A DNA stretch of 64,000 bases, taken from Syngnathus acus (lineage: Eukaryota > Chordata > Actinopteri > Syngnathiformes > Syngnathidae). Made by a program: the position numbers and the translations under genes. The notes beneath the pieces were generated by a model. It searched no databases. It was given only the letters and a program-made list of their open reading frames with translations, and was not told the DNA's origin. This document shows, one piece after another, positions 39,113 through 51,841 of this stretch (the first letter of the stretch is position 1; the number at the start of each line of letters is the position of its first letter). The stretch spans positions 15,743,464 to 15,807,463 of the forward strand of contig NC_051098.1 of NCBI RefSeq assembly GCF_901709675.1. Direction: 5' to 3'.

Positions 39113-42100
39113 CTACAAGCCCAGATCATCATCCACAGGGACCGACTGAAGCTGAGTCAGAATCTTGGTCTCCCCGTCCATCTCTTCGGTATGCCCTAGT
39201 GGGGAGCTGGTGTCCTGCTCCGGAGACGTGCTCCCCAGAAGCAGCGCCTCCCCACCCGGTAGACCCAACAGAGCTGGATCAACAGCTAGGTCCCCCTTCC
39301 CTCGTCCATCAAAGAGAGTCAGACCGGCTGAGGCAGAAAGAGGTAGCGGGCTCCAGGCCGGCTGGGACAACTGCATGTTAGTCGTCACCCCCCCTCCGTA
39401 CATGGGACTGAGGGTAAGCATGCTCTCCGGCGAGAGAGCATTTGGCGTGGTAGGGGCGACTGATGGGTCTAGCGTGGTCGAAGAGGAAACTGTGGACGTC
39501 TGGGTGGCTGCACTTCCACTCTCTGTGGTGTAGTACGGGGTGGGCGGATTGAGGAAGTTCAGAGGAGACGTTGCGAGGATGTTGGTGGGCTGATCGGGGG
39601 TGCTTGAAAGCTGGGACGTTACAGGGATGTTTGATGCTGTTAGACCAAGGTTCATACCATTGGCTGGAAGGGGGGAAGGGTCAGGAACTGGTTTCAAAGG
39701 CAAACTAGTAAGTTGAAAGCCAGCCGGGATGGTCAGAATCAGCTTCCCTTGCTGGACACTCAAGTAAGGGCTTCCACTCAGAAGAAGGTTACCTACCACA
39801 GAGGCACATAATAGAGAGGGTTAGCATTAGCATTATTATGTGCAGACATGGTGTAGAGAGATAAAATGATGTTGCCACAGGACTAAGTGAATTTACAATG
39901 ATGTACGACAATAAATGAAGAACATGTTTTCAGCAGACAATTGACAAAGGTCACCTTGAGGTGCAGAAGGTAGCTGAATGATCCCAGAATTGAGCAGATG
40001 CATACCAGGATTCACGTTGGTTGGTGGGCCCACACTCTGAATCGGTCTCAGTTGGTTTAGCCTGAGAGGAGTTTGATTGATTCCACCATGCGCTGAAGCC
40101 AGGATCTGCATAGGCACTCCGGCTGAGGGCATGGACAGAGAGGGACTGGCAGGAACCACCTGGGGGAACGAGATGGTGGAAGATGTCTGGATGGATGAGA
40201 CCGGCACCAGCTGGGGGACGGATAGGGGGACTAACTTGGCTGGTGCAGTGGATTTTGCCTGCGGTACTGGAACCACTTGTGTTGGGGAGGAGATAGAAAT
40301 GACCTGTGGCGACTGGAGCTTCGTGGGGGAGGAGTTGATGGTTTGGGCCCCAAGTTGCCGGGTCACTTGTGGGAGAGGAGTACTAGGTACCTGTGAGATT
40401 GACACGATGGTTGTGGAACCATCAGCTAAGGGTGTAGAAGCATCCAGCTGCCTGGTCATTGTGGGAAAGCCTTGGAAGTTGATTGCTGGTGACGTGAGAG
40501 AGGAAACTGGGACTAGCTGAGGACGTTGGGGCATCTGTGCTATGGAGGAGTGCTGAACCAACTGGGATACCGGTATACCCTGAATGGAAGGCACAACCTG
40601 GGGCAAGGAGAACACCTGAGGGGTTGAGTTACTGGAGTTGACCAGTGAGCTCGAAGGGTTTATCTGAGAGGCTGAACTGGCAAAGACGATATATTCTCCT
40701 TGCTGACTTGAGAGGGGCAAGGCAGAGCTAGTGATGGGCAAGGCCTCCTGGCACTGGGGGGTTTGTGCAAGAACCAGCGAAGGAAGGCTGGTTGGCGGTG
40801 AAGGTGACGAAGAGGAGCAAGCTGGCTCACTACTTTCTTGTTTTATCATGTCTTCTGGCACGGCGATAAAATCCATCGCACTACTTTGACTCTTGGATTG
40901 CGCGGGAAGAGTGATGACTGATGTTGGGTTGGAGACCGGTGAAGCGTGACTGTTAAGGACAACTGCTGGAAGACTGTTTGCTTTGGTGACTAGGGGCAAA
41001 ACCTGCTGATCTACCAAGGACACCGCTTGCTGCGGACCGTCTGGTTTGGCTAGAACCTGAGCCCCGTTTACTATCAAAGGGGAGCTGGCTACTTGACTCA
41101 GGGTGACTTTCTGGCCATCTCCCAAGCTCAGCCCGTTGATGATGACACCAGCGCCGGTACCGGAGATGAGGGAATTTCCATTGAACAGTATCGGTTGGGA
41201 AGCTGTGAGGAAGCCGCCAGAGCCGTTGACGATCAGCTGACCTGCCGAGGTGCAGTTGACCGCTGAGAGCGAGATGACTGAGGCCTTGGCGGCGGCGCCG
41301 GCGGCGGGCTCCTCCGCTTTGTCTGGGGTTTCATCCATAGCGCTTGCCTCATCCTCACTGCTGTGGTTTCCATCAGACTCACTGAAACACCAAAGCGATG
41401 AAGAATGTACTTTTAGTGAGACAGAAATATGAATGAAAACAGATCTGTGCAAGTGCAGCAAGCAGACCTCACAGCTCAGAGGTAAGCCATCACTAAGACT
41501 TCTTGGCTTTTGATTTTGGGAAAGTACGTATCTTCCAGACCACCACAAAAACCTTCAATGATAAGATAAGGTTGGTCTTATCTGTTCCCTCTTTTACATG
41601 GTGTAATGCTTTGTGTTTTCTTCCAACAGACCTTGGAATAATAATTGTTGGCGCTAGGGTGGTTCTGGATGGTGAAAATTGAATTAAGCAGTAAAATTCA
41701 CTTGTTTTGATCCATCTCGGGGGCTGCCATTTTCCCTTGCTGTCGAGTGAAAATAACATCGCAGTGCCCACGGTTTCTGCTTGTGAATGCCAACTGACCA
41801 ACCCTTAACATAAACACAATATTAATCAGAATTCTGTGTTTACACTAGTGGAGGCACATAGAAAATATTTTCAATTATTTTTTTTACTCGACTTCCCCTT
41901 TGAGAATTGTGTTTTGAAATAGTATCCAAATAAAATAATATGTAGAAGTGATTTTTGCAGCACTGTATTGTATTTTCTTTGTTTTAAAATAGTGATCAAG
42001 TACAAAGAAATACGTGGAAGTGATTTTTGCAGCACTGTATTGTATTTTCTTTGTTTTTAAATAGTATTCAAGTAAAAACAATTTTTTTAAAAATAGTATT

Positions 42101-43055
42101 CAAGTAAAAAAACAAAAATTGTGTTGTATTTTCCCACATCCCCGTTGCTATTGCCATCTGCCGTGTGTGCGCCAGTCAGGGCAGAATGTGATTTTTCAGG
42201 ACGCTTGAAGCTTCTCACATTTCATAACAAAGCATCACGCTCTGCTGTCACCTCGAACGTGCGTGGATAGATAGATCGACTGAAGTCGGACACGCTTTGT
42301 TTACATACACAACCAAACGGAGGTCAACACAAGGGACGTCGAACAATATGGATTCGTGTACATGCGTGTTCTTACCTCTTGCAGTGCGTCCCAGGCGGGG
42401 TTCTGTCCCTCTGCCGCCGGTTCTTGAACCAGTTGCTGACCTGCGTCAGGGACAACCCGGTGACTTTGGCCAGGTTCTTCTTCTCGTCCGGAGTGGGATA
42501 CCTGTTGCTTTTGTAGCACTCCTTCAGGGCGTTGCGAGACTTCTCCTTGAAGCAGTAGACCGTCTCTTCGCCGTCCCAGATGGTCTTTGGCAGTGGAAAC
42601 TTTTTCCTGAGTCGGTACTTGTCCACGGCGCCTAGGCTGCGGCCGCGGGACCTCTCTGCCTCCTTGTAGCGGGCTCTCAGGTAGAGGTCCTGCAGGAAGA
42701 CGTGGTTGGACGGCTGGAAGTCGTGGCTCTCCAGCAACGCGTATAGCTCCTTAAAGTGTTCCCTGTGGAACGCCACCAGAGCCTGGGCCTTGAGCAGGGT
42801 CTCGTTGCCACGTAGCAGCTCGGACGAGGGATGGATGGTAGAGAGGAATCTCCACAGGCGATCCACATTGCCCGCCTGCAGGAGGGCCTCGCACAGACAC
42901 GAAACCTGCTCCGTGGAAAAACTCACCGCGGAGAGCTGGAAAGTTTGAAGCAAGCGTTCGGCCACTTGGTCCGCGTCTTTCTCGTCCTCCGCGGCGGTGG
43001 GCTCCTCTGCGCTATTGTCGGATTGTTCTGTGGACTCCAGAGACAAGGAAGCCAT
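39113..43055 (-). CDS. six5: Homeobox protein SIX5
   Basis: Coding exons in order: 43055-42376, 41381-39955, 39792-39113; 2787 nt, 928 aa (human SIX5 is 739, so the C-terminal region is expanded). Junctions restore [16 protein letters not shown] and APQ/GNLLLSG in phase. Residues about 45-160 form the SIX protein-interaction domain ([50 protein letters not shown]). The homeodomain follows at about 160-222 with [15 protein letters not shown] and [14 protein letters not shown]. The rest is a Ser/Pro/Gln-rich transactivation region with an [11 protein letters not shown] segment and a C-terminal [16 protein letters not shown] close to human SIX5. It is a DNA-binding transcription factor of the Six4/5 subgroup, a partner of Eya proteins. 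SIX4 is the main alternative; the 19q13 gene neighbourhood and the C-terminus favour SIX5. Confidence 0.87.
41942..42085. repeat. 72 bp tandem repeat, about two copies, in six5 intron 1
   Basis: GAAGTGATTTTTGCAGCACT recurs at about 41945 and 42017, giving a 72 bp period, with a shorter third partial copy around 42062-42110 (AAATAGTATTCAAGTAAAAA). Confidence 0.7.
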
Positions 43056-44345
43056 TTTTTACTTGAACTTTTTTTTCCCCTTCCTCCTCCTCCGCCTGCT
43101 CGCTCCTCTCTCCTGCACTAGTGGAGCCGAACGTGACAACCAGGCAAGGACGCGCCCCTTTTCGCCCCTCAGCGAGCACAACAAAAGTTAGTAAATCAAA
43201 TTGTAAATCATTTATCCATACCGTTTTTTTTATTTATTCACTAAAATCCCGTTTAAAAAAAATGTGTTCGCGTGTTCCTGTTTTGTGTGCGCGTGTGCTG
43301 TTTTTGCATAAAAACTTTGCATCCACTTCGCTTTTCATTTGGCCATTTTATTCCGTTTTTTCCGCCCCAAAGTGATTATTTTCGTATTGAGACATGAATT
43401 GCTTCAATTTCTTTGAGTTTTGTTTTACCCCTGTCCAAAGATTGCCCCTTTGTTATCTATTTAACGTGGTCTTAACTAATGTTCTGTGCATGTTGTCAAA
43501 ATACGTATGTAGTTGTAGAATTATTTAACTGGTCAGAAGTAAAACTATTTATACGGTGGGTTTGAGTTTAGTAATACTGAACAATTTTGCAGAGCGCCAT
43601 CGTGTGACATTTGCAATAATTACATTTCCCTGATTGGTTATCAATATGTCAACTGGCGCTTTTACCTTCCACTTCCGCCACACTTGAAACCCAATTGGTC
43701 CAACTGTTCGTACTCTGATGTGATTGGATGACTGAATCTATAAGGGCGGGGACATAATGACGGAAGCCGGAATTGTCATCACCAACAGCGAGCAGAGCAC
43801 CAGCACCACTTGACGACAGGAGCTGACACATTGTTTGGGAAAACAACAACGTGACTTATAGATTCATCAATTCTGATCTACTTTACAACGCTCTACTTTA
43901 CAACGCAACCGCGGTCTCAATCAAAAGTAACATATTTGTAAGGAACTCTCAATAAAGTTAAACCGTTCATTTTGAGTTTCTTTGTTGCCGATGTTAGCCA
44001 CCCCAGCAGCTAATGCGTCCTGTGGCTAGGTGCTGTTTGCTATTAGATGTAACCGATAACAAAATGTGAAATAATGAGTAGCACTAAGTCGACTACGGTC
44101 GTATTTGTTAAACTGTAACGTTTGTAGGAAAAAATTAGACGTATATAGTGTTAAAATGCTGCCCAGGAGAAGTAGGCGTTGTCTTCCTTTTTACTCCATT
44201 GCGTTAAATGGAGACAGTCAATGGTGATCAAAATGTACTGGTAGTTATGTTTGATTTGCTATTAAGTCTTGTATTAGTTAACCATTGTGTCTAGATTGAT
44301 GAATTCCTCATTCTATATTTTTAAACAGCATCGGTGTCGGAGAAG
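43056..44345. promoter_or_regulatory. Divergent six5/tbcb promoter region
   Basis: Start codons on opposite strands are 1.29 kb apart. Toward tbcb there is a cluster with CCAAT-type motifs (CCAATTGG 43691-43698 and ATTGG 43723-43727), a GC box (GGGCGG 43744-43749) and ETS-type CGGAAG/CCGGAA (43761-43772), without a TATA box, as in housekeeping promoters. An acceptor-like TTTTTAAACAG ends at 44328, so the tbcb start codon may follow a non-coding first exon. Confidence 0.4.
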
Positions 44346-45573
44346 ATGGATGGTTCAGTAAAGGTTATTACCAATCCCACTGTCAATGTGCGCCTTACGA
44401 CCACCATATCCTCCTTTGAGGTGAACCGAAGGTTTGATCGAGGCATCACCATCGCAGAACTCAAGGTAAGCCAATTTCTATGAATGTGCATCAAATGATC
44501 TGTCATCTAAAAACTTCCTCAACTGGGTGTAGAGATGCTCATTATTTATTTGATATATCTACGCATAAGGGCAAACTGGAGATGGTGGTGGGTGCCCTTG
44601 CCTCCAGCATGGACCTGGAGTTGTTCAGCACGTCGGACCAATTGTTGCAGAAGATGGACAACGACAACGCTTTACTGGGCTCTTATCCTGTGGATGACAA
44701 CTGCAGAATACATGTACGGGGGCTGTGCTTTGGTTCCAGTGATGATTAAGAGAAAGTGAAAACTGGGTAGAGTGAGCGTTTATTTCTGTAACTGCTTTTC
44801 CTCTTCAGGTTATTGATCGAAGTGGGGGCCAGTTGGGAGAGTTTAGCGATGTCACCCAAGTGGAGAAATTTGCTCTGTCAGACGATGCTTATGAACAGAG
44901 AGCAGGTAAGTAAGCTTAAAAACACATGTCTATCGCCTCTTTTCAAACAATCACCAGAATGAGTACATCAGAGCCATAACAGATTATCAAGGGTTTGTTC
45001 TCTCCGCTTTAGAGTCGGCACGATCCTTCATGAAGAAGCAGTCCCTCGGCCGTTACAATGAGGAGGAGGCGGCCAAGAAGAAAGCTGAGAGCATCGCAAA
45101 GGAGAAGGAACAGAAGGCGGCGGCTGAAGCCATTTCTGTGGGCAGCCGATGCCAAGTCCAAGTCCCTGGGCAGCCCACAAAGCTTGGCACGGTCATGTTT
45201 GTTGGTAAGGCCGAGCGTATATGTGAAGACCTGGAGTGTTTGTGTTCTGATTTTTGCCCCCTCTTGACCAAGGAAGTCATACACCTGATTATCTTTTGTC
45301 ACAGGCACCACTGATTTCAAGCCAGGCTATTGGGTGGGTGTCAAGTACGACGAGCCGTTGGGGAAGCACGATGGCAGGTGGGAGCGCCGTTCCACACACA
45401 TTTAACACGCCGGATTTTTTTTTTTTGGCTCGTTTCTAATTGTCTTCTTTCGTCACAGTTGCAATGGGAAGCGCTACTTCGAGTGTGAGAAGAACTACGG
45501 GGTGTTCGTGAAGCCACTGAATGTGATGGTGGGAGACTTTCCAGAGGAGGATTATGGTTTAGATGAGATGTAG
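44346..45573 (+). CDS. tbcb: Tubulin-folding cofactor B
   Basis: Coding exons: 44346-44465, 44570-44713, 44809-44905, 45013-45204, 45305-45377, 45459-45573; 741 nt, 246 aa (human TBCB is 244). It acts with TBCE in the folding and dissociation of alpha-tubulin in the cytosol. Features: an N-terminal ubiquitin-like domain (about 8-90, with [17 protein letters not shown]), a Lys/Glu/Ala-rich coiled coil (about 115-155, with [15 protein letters not shown]), a CAP-Gly domain (about 161-233) with [20 protein letters not shown] and the groove motif NGKRYFEC, and the tail [13 protein letters not shown]. The last three residues, DEM, fit the C-terminal DEI/M motif known to be needed for joint action with TBCE. 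The usual GKNDG of CAP-Gly is GKHDG here, a mild change. Confidence 0.95.
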
Positions 45574-46354
45574 AACTGCGAGGTGTCAGAGATGATGGAA
45601 GGACGTTGGCAAGAACCCGTTTTCTCGGCTTGGCTTTTCCAATAGGCATGAACCGCAAATAGTTGACATTGAATTAACAGGTTTTTGTTTTAGCTTGAAA
45701 TTTCCCATATTCTTGCCAATGCAGTAGAAATAGAAAAGGCCTATTTGGTTGCACATGATTTTTTTTTTTTAAATTACTCCCTTGTGTATATCCGACGTAC
45801 CTGTTAAATCGCATCATTTCAAAAAATATCCCATCTTTCTTATCCCTTGCTTCATGCCAGCGTGTATGAAATATGTATTCTGTATTCATACTATGTGTGT
45901 GTACCACAGGAAGATATTTGCTTCCAAACAATTTGTTTGTGTTAAGCAATCAACATCAAGCCTCCATGTAGATACATTAAGTATTTCCTCTTATTTTTAT
46001 ATTAATGAATTCCTCTCATTGAAAATGTTTGCACTATCAACGTGTGTTGTGTTTTTATTGAAATCCTGCAATGGAAATCTGAAATTTAACTGAATAATAG
46101 GCAAGAAGTAGTGATAGGGTGCTAGAAAGCATTACATAAAAAAAAAAGAACACATTTATGATGTAAGCCAAAACAGTCTTGTATGCACAAATATGGTCAA
46201 AGCAAATAAAAAAAGACGTCAGAAATACGTAACATGCACTGTCATTTTTTTTATATATTTCTTTGGCCTCGCCCACCACGCCGGTGGCGATTCTCTCGCG
46301 AGATTTCCCCGCGACGTAGCAGCGTGCTTGTGTGCGCGACAGAGACAAGGGAAG
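45574..46354 (+). other. tbcb 3' UTR and clptm1 upstream region
   Basis: No coding frame. An AATAAA at 46205-46210 could end the tbcb transcript, leaving about 140 nt to the clptm1 start codon. The last part (about 46262-46350) is CpG-rich with CTCGCGAGATTTCC (near 46294) overlapping a TCTCGCGAGA element, a known TATA-less promoter motif, and suits the clptm1 promoter. Confidence 0.45.
46293..46302 (+). promoter_or_regulatory. clptm1: TCTCGCGAGA promoter element upstream of clptm1
   Basis: The palindrome TCTCGCGAGA lies about 55-60 nt upstream of the clptm1 start codon. This motif drives many vertebrate TATA-less housekeeping promoters (Kaiso/ZBTB-type binding reported). It is a perfect match. 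Confidence 0.55.
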
Positions 46355-49300
46355 ATGGCGACGCAGGAGAGCCAAGCGACTATAGCAGCCGTCAGCAATG
46401 GCGAGGTAAAATCAGCCACCCCGCCTTGACATATGCGTTCCGTTTCTCCTTTTCACTGACAGGAGGACCGCTTTTCCGTAACAATGTCGAGTGTCACGCC
46501 GCTGCCGTTTAAAGCGGCCGGGTGACATTTGTCAGAGCCGGTTGCTTTCGAAACGCGCCCCCCCTCCATTACCCCCCCTCCTTCCTCCGGTGCTCTTGCT
46601 GACAAATTCACGCTGTTGGCGTGCAAGACGAGTGATCCCAATGGACAGATTCTGCCTGGAAGGGCTACTAAGCTCATTGCTAACTATCTCCCCGGTGTCA
46701 GCTAGCTACCACAAGGCCTCGGACTAGGGAACCATTCAGCCTCGGGACAGTCCGCATACGTCACCATATCAAAGCATCGTTCACTTATCAAAGCATCGTT
46801 CACTTATCAAAGCATCGTTCACATGTTACAAATGGGCTAACTCCTTATTTGTCATTGTGGTCGTCCTGTGATTTGGGCGTTTTGAAAAATACTGATTTTG
46901 GACATCATCTGCTTTTTAGGTTGGATCTCAGTCAGTTTCAACTAGATTGCCTAAAGGAAATTAAACTGGAAAAAGTAGCGCAGTAGTGGTCTAAATCGAC
47001 ACAAACATCAAATTTGGGTTTAGCAATTTAAAAAAAAAACGTTGGCTATGTCCCTCCTAATATTGCGATTGGAATTTAATATGAAATTAATTTTTCAAGG
47101 TCCTCTTCCCAAGTACAATTAATGTTGTTACTATAGACGGTTATTAGTGGCTTAAATAAAACTGAATATTTTTAAAGGACGTCTTGGTGAAAGCAGCTTT
47201 GGCACAATGTCAATCATGGTGAACTGGGTTAATATCCACGTTTAGAATGAAAGATCCGCTAGCTAGTTATGACTAGCGTTGCCCTGACTGTAAGGACCAT
47301 TTCTGCTAATTAAATTAAAAAACGAGTCAGCCTAAAGGCAAAACTCGCGTCTGGTCTATTCTGCCCTCAAATTAATTCTTGGATTCTCCCTGCTGATACA
47401 ACATGAACAGAACAAATTAGAGCACTCAATTCTGACAGTTTTTAATTTTGTTTGATTCAACTGACTACTTAATAATGTGTTTTGTACTAAATCGGTTTCA
47501 AACATTCGCTGTTAGTTTGAGGATGTGTGTCATCTCGCCATGTTGTAATCAATTAAACCCGTGTTTCCCTTGAGTTTAACCATGCCGGAATAGGAAAAAA
47601 TCCTTTCATGAAGTGGATTTAAACATTACAAGAGCGCCACTTCTCAACAAGCGGTTAATTTATAATCCTTGTACACCTTTTGGAAATGTATTGTCTTGAT
47701 TGAACTCCCATAGATAACCACTGTGTGCGCGCACGCTTGTTCTGAAGCCTGCTAGCGATATGTCTCATTCATGCCTCGGGTGTAAAACAAAATCCCTTTC
47801 GCGCCACTTCAGGGCCGTAAAATGTTGCGCATGAAGAATGGGTGACTTATTTCCTTCCATACCTCAAAGCACTCTCCAATCAGGCTTATCATTTACTTGT
47901 TGCACCTAACCGCCATGTCATGTCTCCACTGGCGAGAAGCAAACTCTTTTGTCTCCCATGTGTTGAAAACAAAGGGGAAGATTAAATGTTGAGATAGCCA
48001 ACGGGTCCCATGACTTTGCTTGTGCTTGTCTATTGTGTCGTTTGAATAGAAAAGTGGCCTTGTTTGTGTTGGTGGACAGTTCCGTTTTGTTTGACAGCAC
48101 TGAAGGGTGGAATGTGTCGTTTAACAGACAAACTTTGAGATTTTTATTGAATGATTACATCATTGTTTATTGTATAGCCCATAGGAGTGTAAAAGACAAT
48201 TTGGTATTGGTGACATATTATTAGGCATGGGCCGACATTAGATTCTAACAGTATGGAGGCTTAGGAAAATGCACATTAATCAGAGCAAAAAGGGTGTTTG
48301 TTTTTTTTAATCCGTGCGGAACTGCTCACCCCCTTTTTTTGTGACGCAGGTTAGCAGTAATGGAAGTGCTGCGACAACGGACGGCCAGATTGTGCAGACG
48401 ACCGAAAATGCACTGGACCCCCAGCAGCAGCAACAGCAGCAGCAGCAACAACAACAACAAGCACCTAATGCCTGGCAGGTCATTAAAGGAGTGCTCTTCA
48501 GGTGCATACCATTTTTTTTGTTTTGTAATTTATAAGTATTGCATTCCTATTGATGGACGAGAATTTTCTCACTGCTGCTGTTAAATTATGTACTTGTAGA
48601 ATTTTTATCATCTGGGCCATCAGTAGCTGGTTCCGTCGAGGGCCGTCCACTCCAGACCCCAACGCAGCGGCTGGAGCACCCAGAGTACCCAGCAGGAACC
48701 TTTTCACTAAGGACACCCTCATGGTATTATTAATAATAATTTATAACATTTCATTTTAGATCCCCTAGTCACTTGCATTTGAGCAGCAAAAAGTCAAACC
48801 CCCTGTGCATCTCTTCTTTTCTCGTCATGCCTGCAGGACCTGTATGTTTACATCTCTCAAGACGAGGTGTTCACCGACTTCAACAACACCGATTCTCTCT
48901 TCTGGTTCCACCGCGACCTCGTCTACGGAGACTGGTCCATGGGGGACGATGGGGACGGCTGCTATGAGCACTCTAAGGAGATGGCTATCCCCGAGGTGAG
49001 ACCGTCGGAGGTGGGATCAGGTGGAATGGTGTTTACAGTGGAAATTAGCAGACACCATGTGGCATTTGATGAACTCTGCGTCGACTTGTAGGCGGTGCAG
49101 CAGAACGGCTCCCTCTATATTCACATCTATTTCACGAAGAGTGGACTGCACCCGGACCCAAAGCGCAAAGGGCAGTATCGCAGACTGGCGACTGTTCATG
49201 CCTCGCGAAGTACGTCATCCATTTTTAGACACGCAATTTCTGTGATTGCGTTGTCGTGGTTTACGGAATTGTTTTGGTTTTTCAGTGCTAAACAAATTCA

Positions 49301-51841
49301 AGCGGAGGAAGTTCATGAAGACCAAGAATCTACTCACAGGGGAGACGGAAGCAGATCCAGAGATGATCAAGGTGAGTCTGCGGTTTACGACAAAGCTTCC
49401 GTTCTTAGTCCAGTTCAAAATATTAAGTACGGTTTTATCCCAACATGCTCTGCAAACTTAATAAGCAAATACAATGAAGTCAGTTTGAAGGTGCAAATCT
49501 TGAGTCGACCGGGCTATTTAATTATCAAGGTGGTTTAAAGTAGATGGCAGCGATGTAAACGCTCACTCGAGAGTAAAGCCAAAGCACTTCAATTAACGCC
49601 AGCATTCTTGACACGTACGCAATTTCATCTCCTCTCAGCGGGCAGAGAGCCACGGTCCAGTGGAAATCATCTCTCACTGGCACCCCAACCTCACCATCAA
49701 CATGGTGGATGACCACACGGCTTGGGTAAAAGGCTCCGTCCCACCCCCGCTGGACCAGCGTAAGTTCCTCCACTGAAACACGAGAAAGATTTGACGTCCG
49801 AGCTATATCACGACATTCCTCTTCTACTTCTTCCACCAGATGTAAAATTTGATGCGGTGAGCGGCGACTACTACCCGATAGTGTACTTCAATGACTACTG
49901 GAACCTTCAGAAGGACTACTACCCCATCAATGATACCTTGAGCACACTGCCACTACGCCTCAACTACTGCCCGCTGTCCTTATGGCGCTGGCAGCTCTAC
50001 GCTGCCCAGAACGCTCGCTCGCTGTGGAACTTCCTGCCTGAGGATACCTACGAGCAGTCTGATGAGGATCAGGACTCTGTCAAGGTTGGGCGGACAATAA
50101 AAAAAAAAAAAAAAAAATCTCATTTCAAAATATTTGCTGTGTTTTCTCTGGTTTTCAACTTAACGACATTTGGATACGAAGAAAGCACCGGCGGAGTTAG
50201 AGGGGGGGGCCGCGGGGGCACTGAAATATTCTTGAAATATGCCGCCAGATAATTGATAATTTTTTTCCAGGAATTGTTTTCCACATTTTCCCCCTGTTCC
50301 GTCATCTGTAACATATGTTGAATTTTTAATAATATTTTGCGGACTCCCTGAAATTTCCATTACACTACCATATGAAAATTTATTATTTTTATTTAATTTA
50401 TGATAAAACTGTTTGTGTAAACAGTATATAATGTACTCAATTTATTTCCATTTCTTATTTTAATTTTTTTTTTTTTTTTTTTTAATAATTTTTTTCAAAG
50501 GTGGCCCTACTGGAAACCAACCCCTACCTCCTCGGACTCACTATCGTGGTCTCCATCGTGCATAGCATCTTCGAGTTTCTGGCCTTTAAGAACGGTAAGC
50601 TTACAACAACCATTCTCTCTGTACGTATGTTTTGACGCTTCCCTCACGCTTTTCCTCCACTCTTTCCTTCCCAAGACATCCAATTCTGGAACAGCAGACA
50701 GTCATTGGAAGGCCTCTCTGTGCGCTCCATCATTTTCGGAGTGTTCCAGTCGCTGGTGGTGCTCCTCTACATTCTCGACAACGAGACCAACTTTGTGGTG
50801 CAGGTCAGCGTCTTCATCGGCCTGCTTATCGACCTCTGGAAAATCACCAAGGTCATGGATGTCAAAGTAAGTCAACTCACACTCATTTTTTCTTTTTCTT
50901 TTTAATGAATGCAGCCGTTTTCTATATCAATGTTTGTTTTCTTTTTCCATAGTTGGACAGAGAGAATAAAATCGCAGGATTATTCCCGAGACTCGTGTTC
51001 AAAGACAAGTCCACATATGTGCAGTCTTCAACCAAAATCTACGACGACGTGAGTGGAGACGACTTTTCTTTTTGCGGATGTTATGTGGTTGATTGTGACC
51101 CGGTTCTTCTGGTTCTGCACTCAGATGGCCTTCAAGTACTTGTCATGGCTGCTTTACCCTCTGTTTGGCTGCTACGCCATCTACAGCTTATTGTATGTGG
51201 AGCACAAAGGCTGGTACTCATGGGTACTAAGCATGCTCTACGGCTTCTTGCTAACCTTTGGTAAGTAAGCTAACGGTGTCGATTTGAGCTTTGCTTTGAC
51301 GGCCATGGGCATGTATGAAATTAGAAATGAGTCAAATAACACATCTCCCTCTCCGTGTATTTAGGCTTCATCACAATGACGCCGCAGCTATTCATCAACT
51401 ACAAAATGAAATCAGTGGCCCACCTCCCGTGGAGGATGCTCACGTACAAGGCGCTGAATACATTCATCGATGACTTATTTGCCTTTGTCATCAAGATGCC
51501 CATGATGTACAGGATAGGATGCCTCAGAGACGGTACATCTCTTCAATTTCACTCTCTGCTTCGAAGAAGCGAGCGTGCACTGCTTGTGAGGGGGAAAAGA
51601 AAATTGGTGATCCGCAGGTCACTACTTAAGAAAATGCAGTAACGTGTTTGTCCTTTTTGCAGACGTGGTCTTCTTCGTCTACCTGTATCAGCGCTGGATA
51701 TATCGAGTGGACCCCAACAGGGTCAACGAGTACGGCACCAGCGGAGTGGACCAACCGCAGCAGAATAACGCAGCAGCAGCAGGTGATGCCCAGGCGGCAG
51801 CCATCACAGACAAACCAGACAAGGAGAAAAAGAACGAATAA
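46355..51841 (+). CDS. clptm1: CLPTM1, multi-pass ER/Golgi transmembrane protein
   Basis: Coding exons: 46355-46405, 48350-48501, 48600-48723, 48837-48995, 49092-49209, 49286-49371, 49639-49759, 49840-50084, 50501-50594, 50676-50866, 50953-51048, 51125-51260, 51365-51532, 51663-51841; 1920 nt, 639 aa (human 669). All junctions are in phase. The N-terminus is short and variable and includes 13 consecutive Gln (48422-48460) before the conserved APNAWQVIKGVLFRIF; the first membrane segment is FRIFIIWAISSWF. Then comes a long lumenal domain (GSLYIHIYFTKSG, NLLTGETEADPEMIK, DAVSGDYYPIVYFNDYWNLQ) and a C-terminal block of several membrane segments ending in DDVVFFVYLYQRWIYRVDPNRVNEYG. The tail is low complexity (Gln/Ala/Lys). 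Human CLPTM1 limits forward traffic of GABA-A receptors; its paralogue CLPTM1L has been described as a GlcN-PI scramblase. Human CLPTM1 sits next to RELB, as here. Confidence 0.95.
46768..46823. repeat. Three tandem 19 bp units in clptm1 intron 1
   Basis: ATCAAAGCATCGTTCACTT is repeated three times (46768, 46787, 46806), the last copy slightly cut. Confidence 0.85.
48221..48275. mobile_element. End fragment of the TTAGGCATGGGCC MITE family
   Basis: TTAGGCATGGGCC followed by ACATTAGATTCTAACAGTATG matches the end of the hAT-like MITE seen complete at 35558-35859. The other end is missing. It lies about 75 bp before clptm1 exon 2. Confidence 0.5.
48422..48460 (+). repeat. clptm1: CAG/CAA tract encoding 13 Gln in CLPTM1
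   Basis: Thirteen consecutive CAG or CAA codons in exon 2; the codons are mixed, so the tract is probably fairly stable. Human CLPTM1 has only scattered Gln/Pro at this place. Confidence 0.9.

Noticed and set aside
46193-46354. Upstream ATG in frame with clptm1 at 46193
   Set aside because: The added N-terminus (Lys/Phe-rich) has no counterpart and would precede the promoter motif at 46293; the ATG at 46355 has a good context and fits the family.
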